From contig CACIJE010000001.1 in NCBI GenBank assembly GCA_902586925.1, forward strand, positions 1 through 64,000: a stretch of DNA of 64,000 bases, written 5' to 3'. Shown one piece after another: positions 16,099 to 24,638 of this stretch (position 1 is the first letter of the stretch; each line of letters begins with the position of its first letter). The notes under the pieces were generated by a model, which ran no database searches, was not told the origin of the DNA, and saw only the letters and a list, made by a program, of their open reading frames with translations. Position numbers and translations under genes: made by a program. Source of the stretch: an uncultured SAR86 cluster bacterium. GTDB taxonomy: Bacteria; Pseudomonadota; Gammaproteobacteria; Magnimaribacterales; D2472.

Positions 16099-18252
16099 CT
16101 ATGCCACTTCTGCAAGTAGTTGTTTTTTAAATTTCGAATGCTTCAGCATCGACTTATGAACAACTGATCTATAAGCATTATAGACATAGATTTTTTCTTT
16201 TTTATCTAATTCTGAGGTATCTAATTTATAGAAATCATTTTTGTTTAGTAAAAATTTTGCGTATTCTGGATTAATTTTAAAAACACAATTTGAAATTGTT
16301 TTATGAAAACAATGTGTTCTAAGAATTAATTGTAAGATTGATAAATCCTGGTCACGACCTCCAGTCAACATTGGATTATGTAATAAATATTGTGCAATAA
16401 ATAACCTATTTTTAAGCAATTTAGATCCTCGAAGATCATCAGTTGATTCAATGTGTGGTGGAGGCACACTTATGATAAATTTAGAAAATTTATCTCCAGA
16501 AATAATAACTTTATTGAAACAGTTTAAACATTTAAAATTTTTTCTATATACCTGCTTGATTAAACAGTGATTTTTTTTCCATTGAGGATAAATCTTAAGA
16601 ACAGTTTGCATCTGTTTTACTGAATAACTTTCTAAAGTTTCAAGAAAAAGATTTTTTGATTCTTCTGAAGAGTAGTGTTTAGATGCAAAATTCCAAAACT
16701 GAATTAATATATCAAGACTGTGTTTCTGTGAAACATAATATTTATATATTTTTTTTATCAAATCTTTATCTTTGTATGGATCTAAATTTAACTTTGAAAA
16801 TCTATTTCCTCTTGAGGATATGAGATTTTGTGGCATCTTTCTCATGAAATATTTCTTAATATTGTATTGATCATCTCGTAGCATGTGAAAAGTATTTTGT
16901 ATATGGTCATAATCTGCATATATCGATTGCGTTATAAGATACTTTCGTATTTTTGGACAATTTTTAATCATCAGCTTGACTAGGTTGTAATCAAAATCTA
17001 AAAGCTCATGGGATGAAATATTAAATGTAGAGCCATAGAATTTAAATACCCTGATTAGTTCTCTACATATTTTAAAATCGCTTTGCAAAATTGTTGGAAG
17101 CGCTAAATATGACTTTCCAATTTTTCCTGATACATGAGATGCTTTTTCTGTAGAGCCTTGAAATAGATTTACCTGGCTAAATTTTTCATTTGGATTTAAT
17201 TTTAGTTGTTCAAGCTCTTTTTTAATGTTTTGTAATTCCCTATAAAAGTTATCTTTATGTATTTTATAATCTGATAACTTAGCTGTTTCCATTTTATTTA
17301 AATTATTCTTTATCAAACTCAATTCAAAAATATCTATATTTCCATTATTTTTTTTACGGTGATGTGTTTTAGCAGCAAGTAATAAAAAGGCTTTTTTAGC
17401 TTTAGAAAGCTTTATATTTTTTTTAGACAAATCTAGAATTTCTTGATATTTAATTTTAGTTACTTTGCTTTCAGGACAATAATCAAAGTAATACTGAAGA
17501 TCATTATCTGTTAAGTTTTTTAGATTGATATCAATATGTTGAAAACATTTATTTTTTACAATTTTTGTTGTTATTGTATCTATGTTCCTAATTTTTGAAG
17601 GGATGCAGTCGATTTGATTGGGATAGTTATCTATCATGCAAGATGCAATATCTAAATCGTATTGCATATCAGAGGTTAAATCACCATACGTAAAAATAAC
17701 ATCATTAGTATTTCTATTATTTTTTGAAAAGCAGCCGTTATTTAGGGCTTTTAGAAGTTGATTTTTTTTGAGTTTTCTTCCTATTCCTTTATGCAGTGGT
17801 AATCCAAACTCAACCAGCTTTTGAGTTATTTCAGGATCATTTAAGACTTTAAATGATATGACTCTTACAAAAGATGTCGTATTAAAGCTTTTAGAATTTT
17901 TACTTAATAATTTTAATAACAGTCCTTTATCTTCTCTGATGTATGAAGGCATAATCCCCCAGTCAAGCGGATGTTTTGAGTTTGTGATTACTTTTATATA
18001 TAGATTTTTATGAGATATATCTTTTGAAATTTTATATCTATGCAGCCTGCCAAGCCATCCTTGTAAAGACCAGTTATCATATCTTATTATAAAATTTAAT
18101 AGGTCTACATCAGTAAGATATTTAAAAGGAATGGAATTAATATCCATTTTTTTACTTTTAATTTTTCTTAAAACACCTGCTTTGTTAAGCAAATGTTTTG
18201 TCTTAAAATCAAGGTAAACAAACCCTGCAGATGATTTTGTTAAATAGTTCAT
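16099..18252 (-). CDS. Large repeat-type hypothetical protein, 717 aa
   Basis: No catalytic motif is recognised. It is very rich in Lys, Asn, Ile and Leu and contains weak helical repeats of the form Dxx(L/I)xxx(I/L)xxN, for example LTDVDLLNFIIRYDNWSLQG and REDKGLLLKLLSKNSKSF, reminiscent of DUF4116. Four cysteines occur around FKCLNCFNKV. Length and style match the 724-residue protein of the MoxR operon, so the two may be distant paralogues. The gene overlaps the upstream 268-residue gene by 4 bases (ATGA), so the pair forms an operon behind operator copy 5. Confidence 0.75.
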   Translation of the reverse strand: MNYLTKSSAGFVYLDFKTKHLLNKAGVLRKIKSKKMDINSIPFKYLTDVDLLNFIIRYDNWSLQGWLGRLHRYKISKDISHKNLYIKVITNSKHPLDWGIMPSYIREDKGLLLKLLSKNSKSFNTTSFVRVISFKVLNDPEITQKLVEFGLPLHKGIGRKLKKNQLLKALNNGCFSKNNRNTNDVIFTYGDLTSDMQYDLDIASCMIDNYPNQIDCIPSKIRNIDTITTKIVKNKCFQHIDINLKNLTDNDLQYYFDYCPESKVTKIKYQEILDLSKKNIKLSKAKKAFLLLAAKTHHRKKNNGNIDIFELSLIKNNLNKMETAKLSDYKIHKDNFYRELQNIKKELEQLKLNPNEKFSQVNLFQGSTEKASHVSGKIGKSYLALPTILQSDFKICRELIRVFKFYGSTFNISSHELLDFDYNLVKLMIKNCPKIRKYLITQSIYADYDHIQNTFHMLRDDQYNIKKYFMRKMPQNLISSRGNRFSKLNLDPYKDKDLIKKIYKYYVSQKHSLDILIQFWNFASKHYSSEESKNLFLETLESYSVKQMQTVLKIYPQWKKNHCLIKQVYRKNFKCLNCFNKVIISGDKFSKFIISVPPPHIESTDDLRGSKLLKNRLFIAQYLLHNPMLTGGRDQDLSILQLILRTHCFHKTISNCVFKINPEYAKFLLNKNDFYKLDTSELDKKEKIYVYNAYRSVVHKSMLKHSKFKKQLLAEVA

Positions 18253-19055
18253 ATGCTTAAAGAGGGTAAAGAGTTTTTGCTGTTTGCTAAATCTAATAAC
18301 CTTTTTTTATGAGTTGCAATAATAAAGGGGTCTGTATCAAACCTTTGACATCTTTTCTTATATTGCTGCCATATTAACTTAAAAATTTTTGGATCTTGCA
18401 TCAAAGAATAGTCGAGCACATCGATTTGAATATTTTTAAGTTTTTTTATAAATTGTAGTCTATTATTTTTCTTTGAAAAAATCGCAGCTTCTATAAAGCA
18501 TAAATATTTTTTTTCAGACTTTTCAAGACAATCAAAATACTTACCATTTTCAATAATTATTTGTCTTTTTATATCTAAATTTGGATGAACATTAGTTAAA
18601 AATTTTATTAGCTCTGGATTAGAGTTGCAACTGTATTCCTTTATATTCTGTGGCATATGATTAACTAAAAATGGAAAGGAGTCAGAAATCTTTTTTCCAA
18701 TCTTATTGTTAAGCTTAGATTTGTAAACTTTATAAAAAATATCTCGAACATCTTTTTTTATCTTATCAATTTTATTTTCGAATATATTTTGAGACATATG
18801 CTCATGGGCATATTTAAAAACATTCCCTCTTTTATCTTTTCCTTGATCAATGATCAATCTTGTTTGCGAAAATTGTGGCCAAATATGATATTTGACCTTC
18901 TTGTTAGATGATTTTCTGTAAAATCCTCCATTGCCGCCAACAGAATCTATAAGCATTTGCATTTTCTCAATGTCATTTTTTAGTCCCATCCAATAGAAGT
19001 TTTCGTTTGCTATATGAGACTCTCCTCTTGCCTCTTCTAATAATTTTATATTCAT
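18249..19055 (-). CDS. Hypothetical protein, 268 aa, partner of the 717-aa protein
   Basis: Not recognised. The N-terminal third has SVGGNGGFYRKSSNKK and YHIWPQFSQTRLIIDQGKDK, which look like beta-strands in a small globular domain. The rest has repeat-like helical units (NPELIKFLTNVHPNLD, LMQDPKIFKLIWQQYKKR) similar to those of the next gene. Stop and start codons overlap as ATGA with the 717-codon gene, so expression is coupled. The ATG at 19055 is 66 bases from the island palindrome at 19121-19139, which I take as its control site. Confidence 0.72.
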   Translation of the reverse strand: MNIKLLEEARGESHIANENFYWMGLKNDIEKMQMLIDSVGGNGGFYRKSSNKKVKYHIWPQFSQTRLIIDQGKDKRGNVFKYAHEHMSQNIFENKIDKIKKDVRDIFYKVYKSKLNNKIGKKISDSFPFLVNHMPQNIKEYSCNSNPELIKFLTNVHPNLDIKRQIIIENGKYFDCLEKSEKKYLCFIEAAIFSKKNNRLQFIKKLKNIQIDVLDYSLMQDPKIFKLIWQQYKKRCQRFDTDPFIIATHKKRLLDLANSKNSLPSLSI

Positions 19056-19120
19056 TAACAGTATTTCTTATGTTTTGCCATTTACCTTATTGGTAATAGG
19101 AATAAATTTTTACTAAGAGT

Positions 19121-19139
19121 TGCGACATTTAGTGTCGCA
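19121..19139. promoter_or_regulatory. Island operator, copy 5
   Basis: TGCGACATTTAGTGTCGCA, a perfect 7-bp inverted repeat with a 5-base spacer. It is the cleanest example in the island. It lies upstream of the two-gene operon 19055-16099. Confidence 0.75.
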
Positions 19140-19154
19140 TAGAAGAATAAAACT

Positions 19155-19481
19155 TTAGTGATGATTTTCTATATCTGGAGGATCGCTTTTTATTAAATAT
19201 TCAATATCTTCTGATTGTTCTTGTTTATGCCCAACGAGAATTATTATTTTATTGTTGCTTAGGACGCAAGTATAAATTCTTCCCTGATTATCATTTCCAT
19301 TTGATATCTTATGAGTAACTTCTTTCCAGTGCTTAGTTTTTTGTACATTTTTATAAGAGATATAGCTGTCTTTACTATGAATTTTATATATTACATCCTC
19401 CAGCTTCTGAGTATCTTTGAAATGCCTATAAACAGCTTTAAGACCCCTTGGTAATAAATTAATATTCGAGTATCTATCCAT
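19155..19481 (-). CDS. Hypothetical protein, 108 aa
   Basis: Not firmly recognised. The C-terminal strands (GRIYTCVLSNNKIIILVGHK) loosely resemble RelE-like ribonuclease toxins, but the catalytic residues of that family cannot be assigned and no antitoxin gene is adjacent, so I do not call it a toxin. GAGAG before the ATG at 19481 is a fair ribosome site. Operator copy 6 is 27 bases upstream of the start and copy 5 is just past its stop. Confidence 0.6.
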   Translation of the reverse strand: MDRYSNINLLPRGLKAVYRHFKDTQKLEDVIYKIHSKDSYISYKNVQKTKHWKEVTHKISNGNDNQGRIYTCVLSNNKIIILVGHKQEQSEDIEYLIKSDPPDIENHH

Positions 19482-19507
19482 GCTTCTCTCAAATTGCGAT
19501 ACTAATA

Positions 19508-19526
19508 TGCGACATTTTAGGTCGCA
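19508..19526. promoter_or_regulatory. Island operator, copy 6
   Basis: TGCGACATTTTAGGTCGCA; the central bases differ from copy 5 but both TGCGAC half-sites are exact. It is 27 bases upstream of the 108-codon gene and is the rightmost copy found. Confidence 0.7.
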
Positions 19527-19730
19527 TTGATTACAAATCTAAAAGCTGTCTATATTCTTGAAGCTCATATCTATTTGCAATATTTAAATATGAAAATAAT
19601 GCGAAGGGTTACAGAGAAAAAAATGGTTCGCAGGAATGCGGTTCTTGAGATAAATTTACTTTAGTATTTACTTAAGCATCTTTGTAATTATGATTTATAA
19701 AAATTAAAAGTTATATTTCTATTCTAGGAA

Positions 19731-19991
19731 TTAATTTATAAGCTCCCAAACACCTCTTGGGCTATCCTTTGCTGATTTTAAAATCCCTTTTTGCCTGAGA
19801 TGTGTTGCTGCCCATCTATAATCATATTGCCATGTATAAAATAAGTCGCCAGATGTTTTTAAGTCTGTTTCATGATTTTTCCATATTATTTTGGCTATCT
19901 CTATTACATTTCCACTGCCATTATTTTCGTAAAGAGCTTCTTCAACCCATTTTGAAAGAATAATTTTATTTGATGCTATCGCTTTACCCAT
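19731..19991 (-). CDS. Stand-alone winged-helix protein resembling Mrr N-terminal domain
   Basis: 86 residues. The C-terminal part, YDYRWAATHLRQKGILKSAK followed by RGVWELIN, copies the pattern of the Mrr_N/restriction-associated winged helix (RxxWAxxYLKKAGLIxxxxRGVW). No nuclease domain is attached. The start at 19991 has a strong Shine-Dalgarno (GGGAGG, 6 bases away). It lies between the WYL-controlled genes and the Mza operon and has no island palindrome of its own, so it may be the DNA-binding regulator of the right-hand module; that is a guess from position. Confidence 0.65.
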   Translation of the reverse strand: MGKAIASNKIILSKWVEEALYENNGSGNVIEIAKIIWKNHETDLKTSGDLFYTWQYDYRWAATHLRQKGILKSAKDSPRGVWELIN

Positions 19992-20098
19992 TAGTACCTC
20001 CCTGAATTAATTTATTGATTAACTATATTATCAAATATTGTTGGTAACATTTATTTCAAAAATATTAATATCGCACCATACAAAATAATAGTATTTAT

Positions 20099-20126
20099 TT
20101 GCACATTTTAATGCTTGGTGTAAATT
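20099..20126 (+). promoter_or_regulatory. Probable sigma-70 promoter of the Mza-type operon
   Basis: TTGCAC and TAAATT are separated by 16 bases, ending 22 bases before the first ATG of the defence operon. Assigned by eye from consensus similarity; no transcript evidence. Confidence 0.4.
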
Positions 20127-20148
20127 AATAACTACATGGGGACAAATT

Positions 20149-20493
20149 ATGAAAGAAGTAATTGATGTAATAAAGCTTTCTGCTTGCATTTCTGCACAAG
20201 ATGGTGTGATTTCAAATAGAGAATTAGATACATGTCGTGAGCTTATAAGAGATGAGTACGGAGATCTTAGTGACGATTCATTTGATCAGGCAATTGATGA
20301 TTTTTTTGATGAGAACCTTGATTTAGAGGATTATTTAGAGAAGGTTAAATCACATAAAATGGATAATCATTGCGTTTTAAAGATTAGCTATGAGTCAGCT
20401 ATTAGTGATGGTTTTGATATAAGAGAAAATTTAGCTTTCACAAAAGCATGTAAATTTTTTGACATACCAGAAGAGGAATTTATTGATGCCTGA
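20149..20493 (+). CDS. TerB-like first gene of the Mza-type operon
   Basis: 114 residues, very acidic. SACISAQDGVISNRELDTCR and YESAISDGFDIRENLAFTKA form the two DG-containing helical hairpins of TerB-like domains. It precedes and overlaps the GHKL ATPase gene by 8 bases, so it belongs to the operon. MzaABCDE, a five-gene anti-phage system reported in a 2020 survey of defence islands, has MutL-like, Z1, DUF and AIPR proteins plus one more; by gene order this would be the first component. That letter assignment is inference. A similar protein sits behind the WYL regulator at 14024-14422. Confidence 0.72.
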   Translation: MKEVIDVIKLSACISAQDGVISNRELDTCRELIRDEYGDLSDDSFDQAIDDFFDENLDLEDYLEKVKSHKMDNHCVLKISYESAISDGFDIRENLAFTKACKFFDIPEEEFIDA

Positions 20494-21850
20494 GCTTGTT
20501 AACGGAAATCCATCTCCAAAATCTCATATCAAAACGTTAATGAGAATTGGCTACGATTTAAATTCTGCAGTTGCTGATATTATTGACAACTCAATATCTG
20601 CTGAAGCATCTGAAATTGCAGTAGCCTGTCCTCCTGATTCAAGTGAGCCTTATATCTTAATCTCTGATAATGGTATTGGAATGAACGAGGGTGAGCTTAT
20701 TGAAAATATGCGAATCGGATGCAAGGATCCAAGCTTGGAAAGAGATTTAAAAGATTTAGGAAGGTTTGGATCCGGGATGAAGACTGCAAGTTTTTCTCAA
20801 GCTAGAAAGCTAACTGTTATTTCTAAAAAGAAAGGCTCCAATATTTGTGCGGCTTATTGGGATATAGATGAAATAGAGGAAACTGATACGTGGTGTCTAA
20901 AAAAATTAAATACCAATGAAATTAAAGATATACCTCAACTTAGCAATAATCCTATAAGTAAAAATGGAACATTATTAATATGGGAAAAGATTCCAAAATT
21001 TTTTATTAAAGATCATGTTAGCTTAGAAAAAGAGATTGCTTCTAACATGGTAGATTTAGCCAAATACATATCCTTACATTTTCATAAGTTTATGCAAGGT
21101 CCTAATAAAGTATCAATTTCTGTTCAGAATAGAGAATTAAAGCCATTAGATCCATTTCTAAAAGGACAGCCTGGATCGCAGGATGGGCCATCTGAGCCAA
21201 TAAGAACAAAAAAAGGTAAAGTAACTGTAAATACTCATATTCTCCCCCATCCAAAAAGAATTTCAAAAAGTTTGATTGATGAGCATGGTGGAATTGATGA
21301 AATATATAAAAATCAAGGCCTATATATCTATAGAGCTAATAGATTAATTATTGCTGGGGGATGGATGGGGATATCTAATACTAACATCTTGGGCAATCTT
21401 GCTAGAGTTGAAATAAATATTCCTGCCAGTTTAGATGATGAGTGGTCAACGGATGTAAAAAAGTCATCAATGCAGCTACCACCAAAAGTTAAAACTGTTT
21501 TAAAAAGACTTGGTAAAGTTCCTGTTGAAGGCTCTAAAAAAGAACATAATTATAGTGGCAATAAACAAATAGCTAATCAATATTGGGACATAATTGAAGA
21601 TGAAGTTAAAAAAACAGTTAAATACCATATCTATCTTGATAATAATGAATTAAAGAGTTTTACCGAAGAACTTACAAAAGATAAAAAGATCGCTTTAAAA
21701 AAATACTTACAAAATCTTTGTATTAATCTTCCCTATTATCATATTTTTCAAAAACATGCTGCAGACCCTAAAGCAATTGAACAAAATGAAATTGATTTAG
21801 ATACATTTATTAAGGCTCGTAAAGAACTAGACAAAATATGGAACACTTAA
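20486..21850 (+). CDS. MutL/MORC-like GHKL ATPase of Mza-type defence system
   Basis: 454 residues. All nucleotide-binding motifs of the GHKL (HSP90/MutL/histidine kinase) fold are present: N-box ADIIDNSIS (residues 30-38), G1 DNGIGM (61-66) and G2 GRFGSGMKTAS (92-102). No histidine kinase or MutL C-terminal domain follows. Such ATPases were noted as the bacterial relatives of MORC proteins in restriction-modification neighbourhoods with Z1 helicases. ATG 20486 is preferred to TTG 20459 because GAGG precedes it and it gives the usual short overlap. It probably acts as an ATP-driven dimerising clamp that gates the nuclease partners. Confidence 0.9.
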   Translation: MPELVNGNPSPKSHIKTLMRIGYDLNSAVADIIDNSISAEASEIAVACPPDSSEPYILISDNGIGMNEGELIENMRIGCKDPSLERDLKDLGRFGSGMKTASFSQARKLTVISKKKGSNICAAYWDIDEIEETDTWCLKKLNTNEIKDIPQLSNNPISKNGTLLIWEKIPKFFIKDHVSLEKEIASNMVDLAKYISLHFHKFMQGPNKVSISVQNRELKPLDPFLKGQPGSQDGPSEPIRTKKGKVTVNTHILPHPKRISKSLIDEHGGIDEIYKNQGLYIYRANRLIIAGGWMGISNTNILGNLARVEINIPASLDDEWSTDVKKSSMQLPPKVKTVLKRLGKVPVEGSKKEHNYSGNKQIANQYWDIIEDEVKKTVKYHIYLDNNELKSFTEELTKDKKIALKKYLQNLCINLPYYHIFQKHAADPKAIEQNEIDLDTFIKARKELDKIWNT

Positions 21851-24636
21851 GCGATCAAATAAATGTTGTAAGATCAGAGATCTTGCGACAAGTTAAACAA
21901 GGGCAACTTGTATCTTTAGACCTTGTTGAAAAAACGATAGATATTTTTAATACAGCAGCTTCTTGGAACTTATCTAAAGAAGAGATTGAACATATTGCCT
22001 TTCAAATAGAAAGTACTATGAATATTGGCATAGATAACCAAGCTGTCATTCTCGGAAATTCTGAAAATGGTGTAAAAAGATGGTTTGATGCCTCAAAGAC
22101 AGAATTTAATTGGACTTATTGGGAAGCATATGAGCGATTACTTCAAGAAAGTGGAAGATCTATAGAAGTGCTAAATGAAAACGAGAAGATTATTGATAGC
22201 ATATTAGATCTGTCAGGAGATCCAAGAATAGAAGAGCCATGGAAAAGAGCTGGTCTTGTTATGGGCAATGTTCAATCTGGGAAGACTCAAAATTATTTAG
22301 GGCTCATAAATAAGGCAATGGATTGTGGTTATAAGATAATTATTATTTTAGGTGGGCATCAAAATGAACTCAGGAGGCAGACACAATTAAGGGTAGATGA
22401 AGGAGTCATTGGAAGAGAATCAATTCATTTAGTTCAAGGTTATCAAGATATACCAATTGGAGTTGGAAGCTGGAGACCGGAAAGAGTAAGCACTATGACG
22501 ACATCAGAGTCAGATTTTAATAAACAAACTGCAAATAATCTGCGAATAGATCTGCGTGACTTGAAAGTACCAATTATATTTACAATTAAAAAACTAAAAC
22601 CAATAATGAAGAATCTTTATGAATGGATAGCAGATTTCCATGATCTAAAACCTGACAATGGAAGAAAATTAAACTTGCCAATGTTATTAATTGACGACGA
22701 AGCAGATTATGCCTCTATAAATACTTTAGCACACAGAGACGATATTACAGCTACAAATAAATATATAAGAATGTTAAGGAGTTTATTTAATAGATCAACT
22801 TACGTTGCTTATACTGCTACACCTTTTGCGAATATTTTTATTGATCCTGACTCTAGCGATGAGATGATTAATGATGAAAATCTTTTTCCAAAAGATTTTA
22901 TGATTAAAATTCCAGTTCCTGATAACTATCTTGGTCAAAATTTTTATTTTGAGAGTAGTGATGAAGGGGGAGTTAGAGATCCAATTGTTTTAATTGATGA
23001 CAATGAAGAAATGCTTCCACTGAAACATAATTCAAAAAGCGATGTTGGACCAATATCTGAAAGTTTAAAAGATGCCATCAGAGCATTTATTATTTCAGGT
23101 GCTATAAGAAATCTTAGAGGTGATGAGCACGAGCATAAAACGATGATAGTTAACATTACCGCTTTAAATATTCATCAAAAAGAGTTGACCTTTATGATTG
23201 AAAATTATTTAAAAGAATTAACTAATCAAATATCCTCTAATACTGGATTTCCAATTGAGCAAGCTATTAAAAATTCTACAATTAACACAATTAAGAATAC
23301 CTTTGAAATGAGGTTTAATGTTGAAGAGAGTTTTGCAGAGCTCTATAACCAACTTCATGCTGCTTCAGCTAAGATAAAGGTATTTGGTATTAATAATGAA
23401 TCGGATCAGCTCCTAGACTATTCCCCATATGACAAAGGATTGTCTGCAATTGTTATTGGAGGTCATAAGCTCTCAAGAGGATTAACTTTAGAGGGTCTAA
23501 ATATTTCGTATTTTGCAAGAAATTCAAAAGCTTATGACACCCTTATGCAAATGTGTCGTTGGTTTGGGTATAGACCGAAATATGGTGATCTATGCAAAGT
23601 ATATCTTCCTGTTGAATCTAATGAATGGTATTCCTTTATATCAGAAGCAATAAATGATCTATATAAGCAACTTGAAAGAATGAGCCTTCAAGGTAAAACA
23701 CCATCTGATTTTGGTCTTAAGGTCAGAGCTCATCCAGGGGCGCTTCAAGTAACTGCAAATCATAAAAAAGAAACCGCCGAAGCTACTGTTTTGAAAATTG
23801 ATCTATGGGGTAATAGGCAAAGAAGGTTCAGATTTTATAATGATAATGTTGTTAATGATCAAAACTTTAATACAGCTGAAAAATTTATAAATGAAATACA
23901 AGAACTAAATCCTGATAATGTCACAAAAGATGATCGAACTCCAAGCATTGTGATAGACGATGTATCACATAAAGATATTATTAGTTTTCTAGAAAAAATG
24001 AAATTAAAAGAAGATGATCTGGGAGATATGCCCTTATTAAACCATATAGGTTTTATGGATAAAAATAAGATGCCAAACTTTAAAGTAGTAGTTTTTAATC
24101 AAAACAGTGGTAGAGATTTTTTATGGTCTAAACACGATAAACATAAAGAATTAGCTGATAGTAAAAAAATTAAATTTGCTGGTCATTCAATTAGTCTTGC
24201 AAATAGGACTGTTAAATCTGATGGTGAATTAATTTTCCCACCAAGAGCTGAACTTGGAAGTTCTGTTGATGAAAGCATAGGCTTATCAAATGAAACAATC
24301 AAAAAAATGAAAGAAGATTCCACTAAATCGCTTGGACATTTTGATTATATAAGAGCAGAAGAAAGAGATTATCCTATGCTGATTATTTATCTTTTTAATC
24401 TTGCAGTTGCAGAGCCTTACGAAAAATTTACAGACAAGGATTATGAAAATATAGATGTCACTCTCCCTTTTGAAAAGCCAACTGTTGGATTATCAATTTC
24501 TTTCCCAATTTTAGAGAATCAAAAAGATATGAACAAAAAGGATATTGGTAAAATTAATCGTGACTCTATGCAACTAGCTGAAACTAATAAGGTATTCAGA
24601 CAAATGGAAATGTTTACTACTCCGGAGGATTATTAA
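21838..24636 (+). CDS. Z1-domain SF2 helicase-like protein of Mza-type system
   Basis: 932 residues. Walker A is GNVQSGKT at 143-150, motif II is LIDDEADYAS, and the Z1-type C-terminal motifs are GGHKLSRGLTLEGL and QMCRWFGYRPKYGDLC, an arginine-finger motif VI. Z1 proteins are superfamily-2-like translocases found only in defence operons with GHKL, PD-(D/E)XK and AIPR proteins. The gene overlaps the ATPase gene by 13 bases and is followed after 2 bases by the nuclease gene. It is full length for the family and shows no frameshift. Confidence 0.93.
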   Translation: MEHLSDQINVVRSEILRQVKQGQLVSLDLVEKTIDIFNTAASWNLSKEEIEHIAFQIESTMNIGIDNQAVILGNSENGVKRWFDASKTEFNWTYWEAYERLLQESGRSIEVLNENEKIIDSILDLSGDPRIEEPWKRAGLVMGNVQSGKTQNYLGLINKAMDCGYKIIIILGGHQNELRRQTQLRVDEGVIGRESIHLVQGYQDIPIGVGSWRPERVSTMTTSESDFNKQTANNLRIDLRDLKVPIIFTIKKLKPIMKNLYEWIADFHDLKPDNGRKLNLPMLLIDDEADYASINTLAHRDDITATNKYIRMLRSLFNRSTYVAYTATPFANIFIDPDSSDEMINDENLFPKDFMIKIPVPDNYLGQNFYFESSDEGGVRDPIVLIDDNEEMLPLKHNSKSDVGPISESLKDAIRAFIISGAIRNLRGDEHEHKTMIVNITALNIHQKELTFMIENYLKELTNQISSNTGFPIEQAIKNSTINTIKNTFEMRFNVEESFAELYNQLHAASAKIKVFGINNESDQLLDYSPYDKGLSAIVIGGHKLSRGLTLEGLNISYFARNSKAYDTLMQMCRWFGYRPKYGDLCKVYLPVESNEWYSFISEAINDLYKQLERMSLQGKTPSDFGLKVRAHPGALQVTANHKKETAEATVLKIDLWGNRQRRFRFYNDNVVNDQNFNTAEKFINEIQELNPDNVTKDDRTPSIVIDDVSHKDIISFLEKMKLKEDDLGDMPLLNHIGFMDKNKMPNFKVVVFNQNSGRDFLWSKHDKHKELADSKKIKFAGHSISLANRTVKSDGELIFPPRAELGSSVDESIGLSNETIKKMKEDSTKSLGHFDYIRAEERDYPMLIIYLFNLAVAEPYEKFTDKDYENIDVTLPFEKPTVGLSISFPILENQKDMNKKDIGKINRDSMQLAETNKVFRQMEMFTTPEDY

Positions 24637-24638
24637 TA

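Larger units (their letters stand above)
15537..16103. repeat. Tandem ~300-bp repeat (two units) with operators and hairpins; non-coding gap
   Basis: This fills the only long gene-free gap of the window (15509-16098). Unit 1 is 15537-15840 and unit 2 is 15841-16103. Both begin AAAATTATTTATCAATCATG, contain the island palindrome, a GC-rich hairpin with the identical 16-base loop CATAATTTTACTCATA, the block CCGCAAAGCTAATGTGCTTT, and end in (C)ACTATG. Unit 1 is longer because a 25-base element (TTGCATATAGATGC...) is itself duplicated at 15639-15663 and 15687-15711. A reverse-strand frame (69 codons from TTG 15835 to 15626 in unit 1) has a recognisable but stop-interrupted counterpart in unit 2. 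I cannot say whether the region encodes a small RNA, a decayed small gene or recombination sites. Confidence 0.8.

Noticed and set aside
19155-19481. RelE-type toxin of a toxin-antitoxin pair
   Set aside because: Only a loose strand pattern matches; catalytic residues cannot be placed and no antitoxin gene is adjacent.
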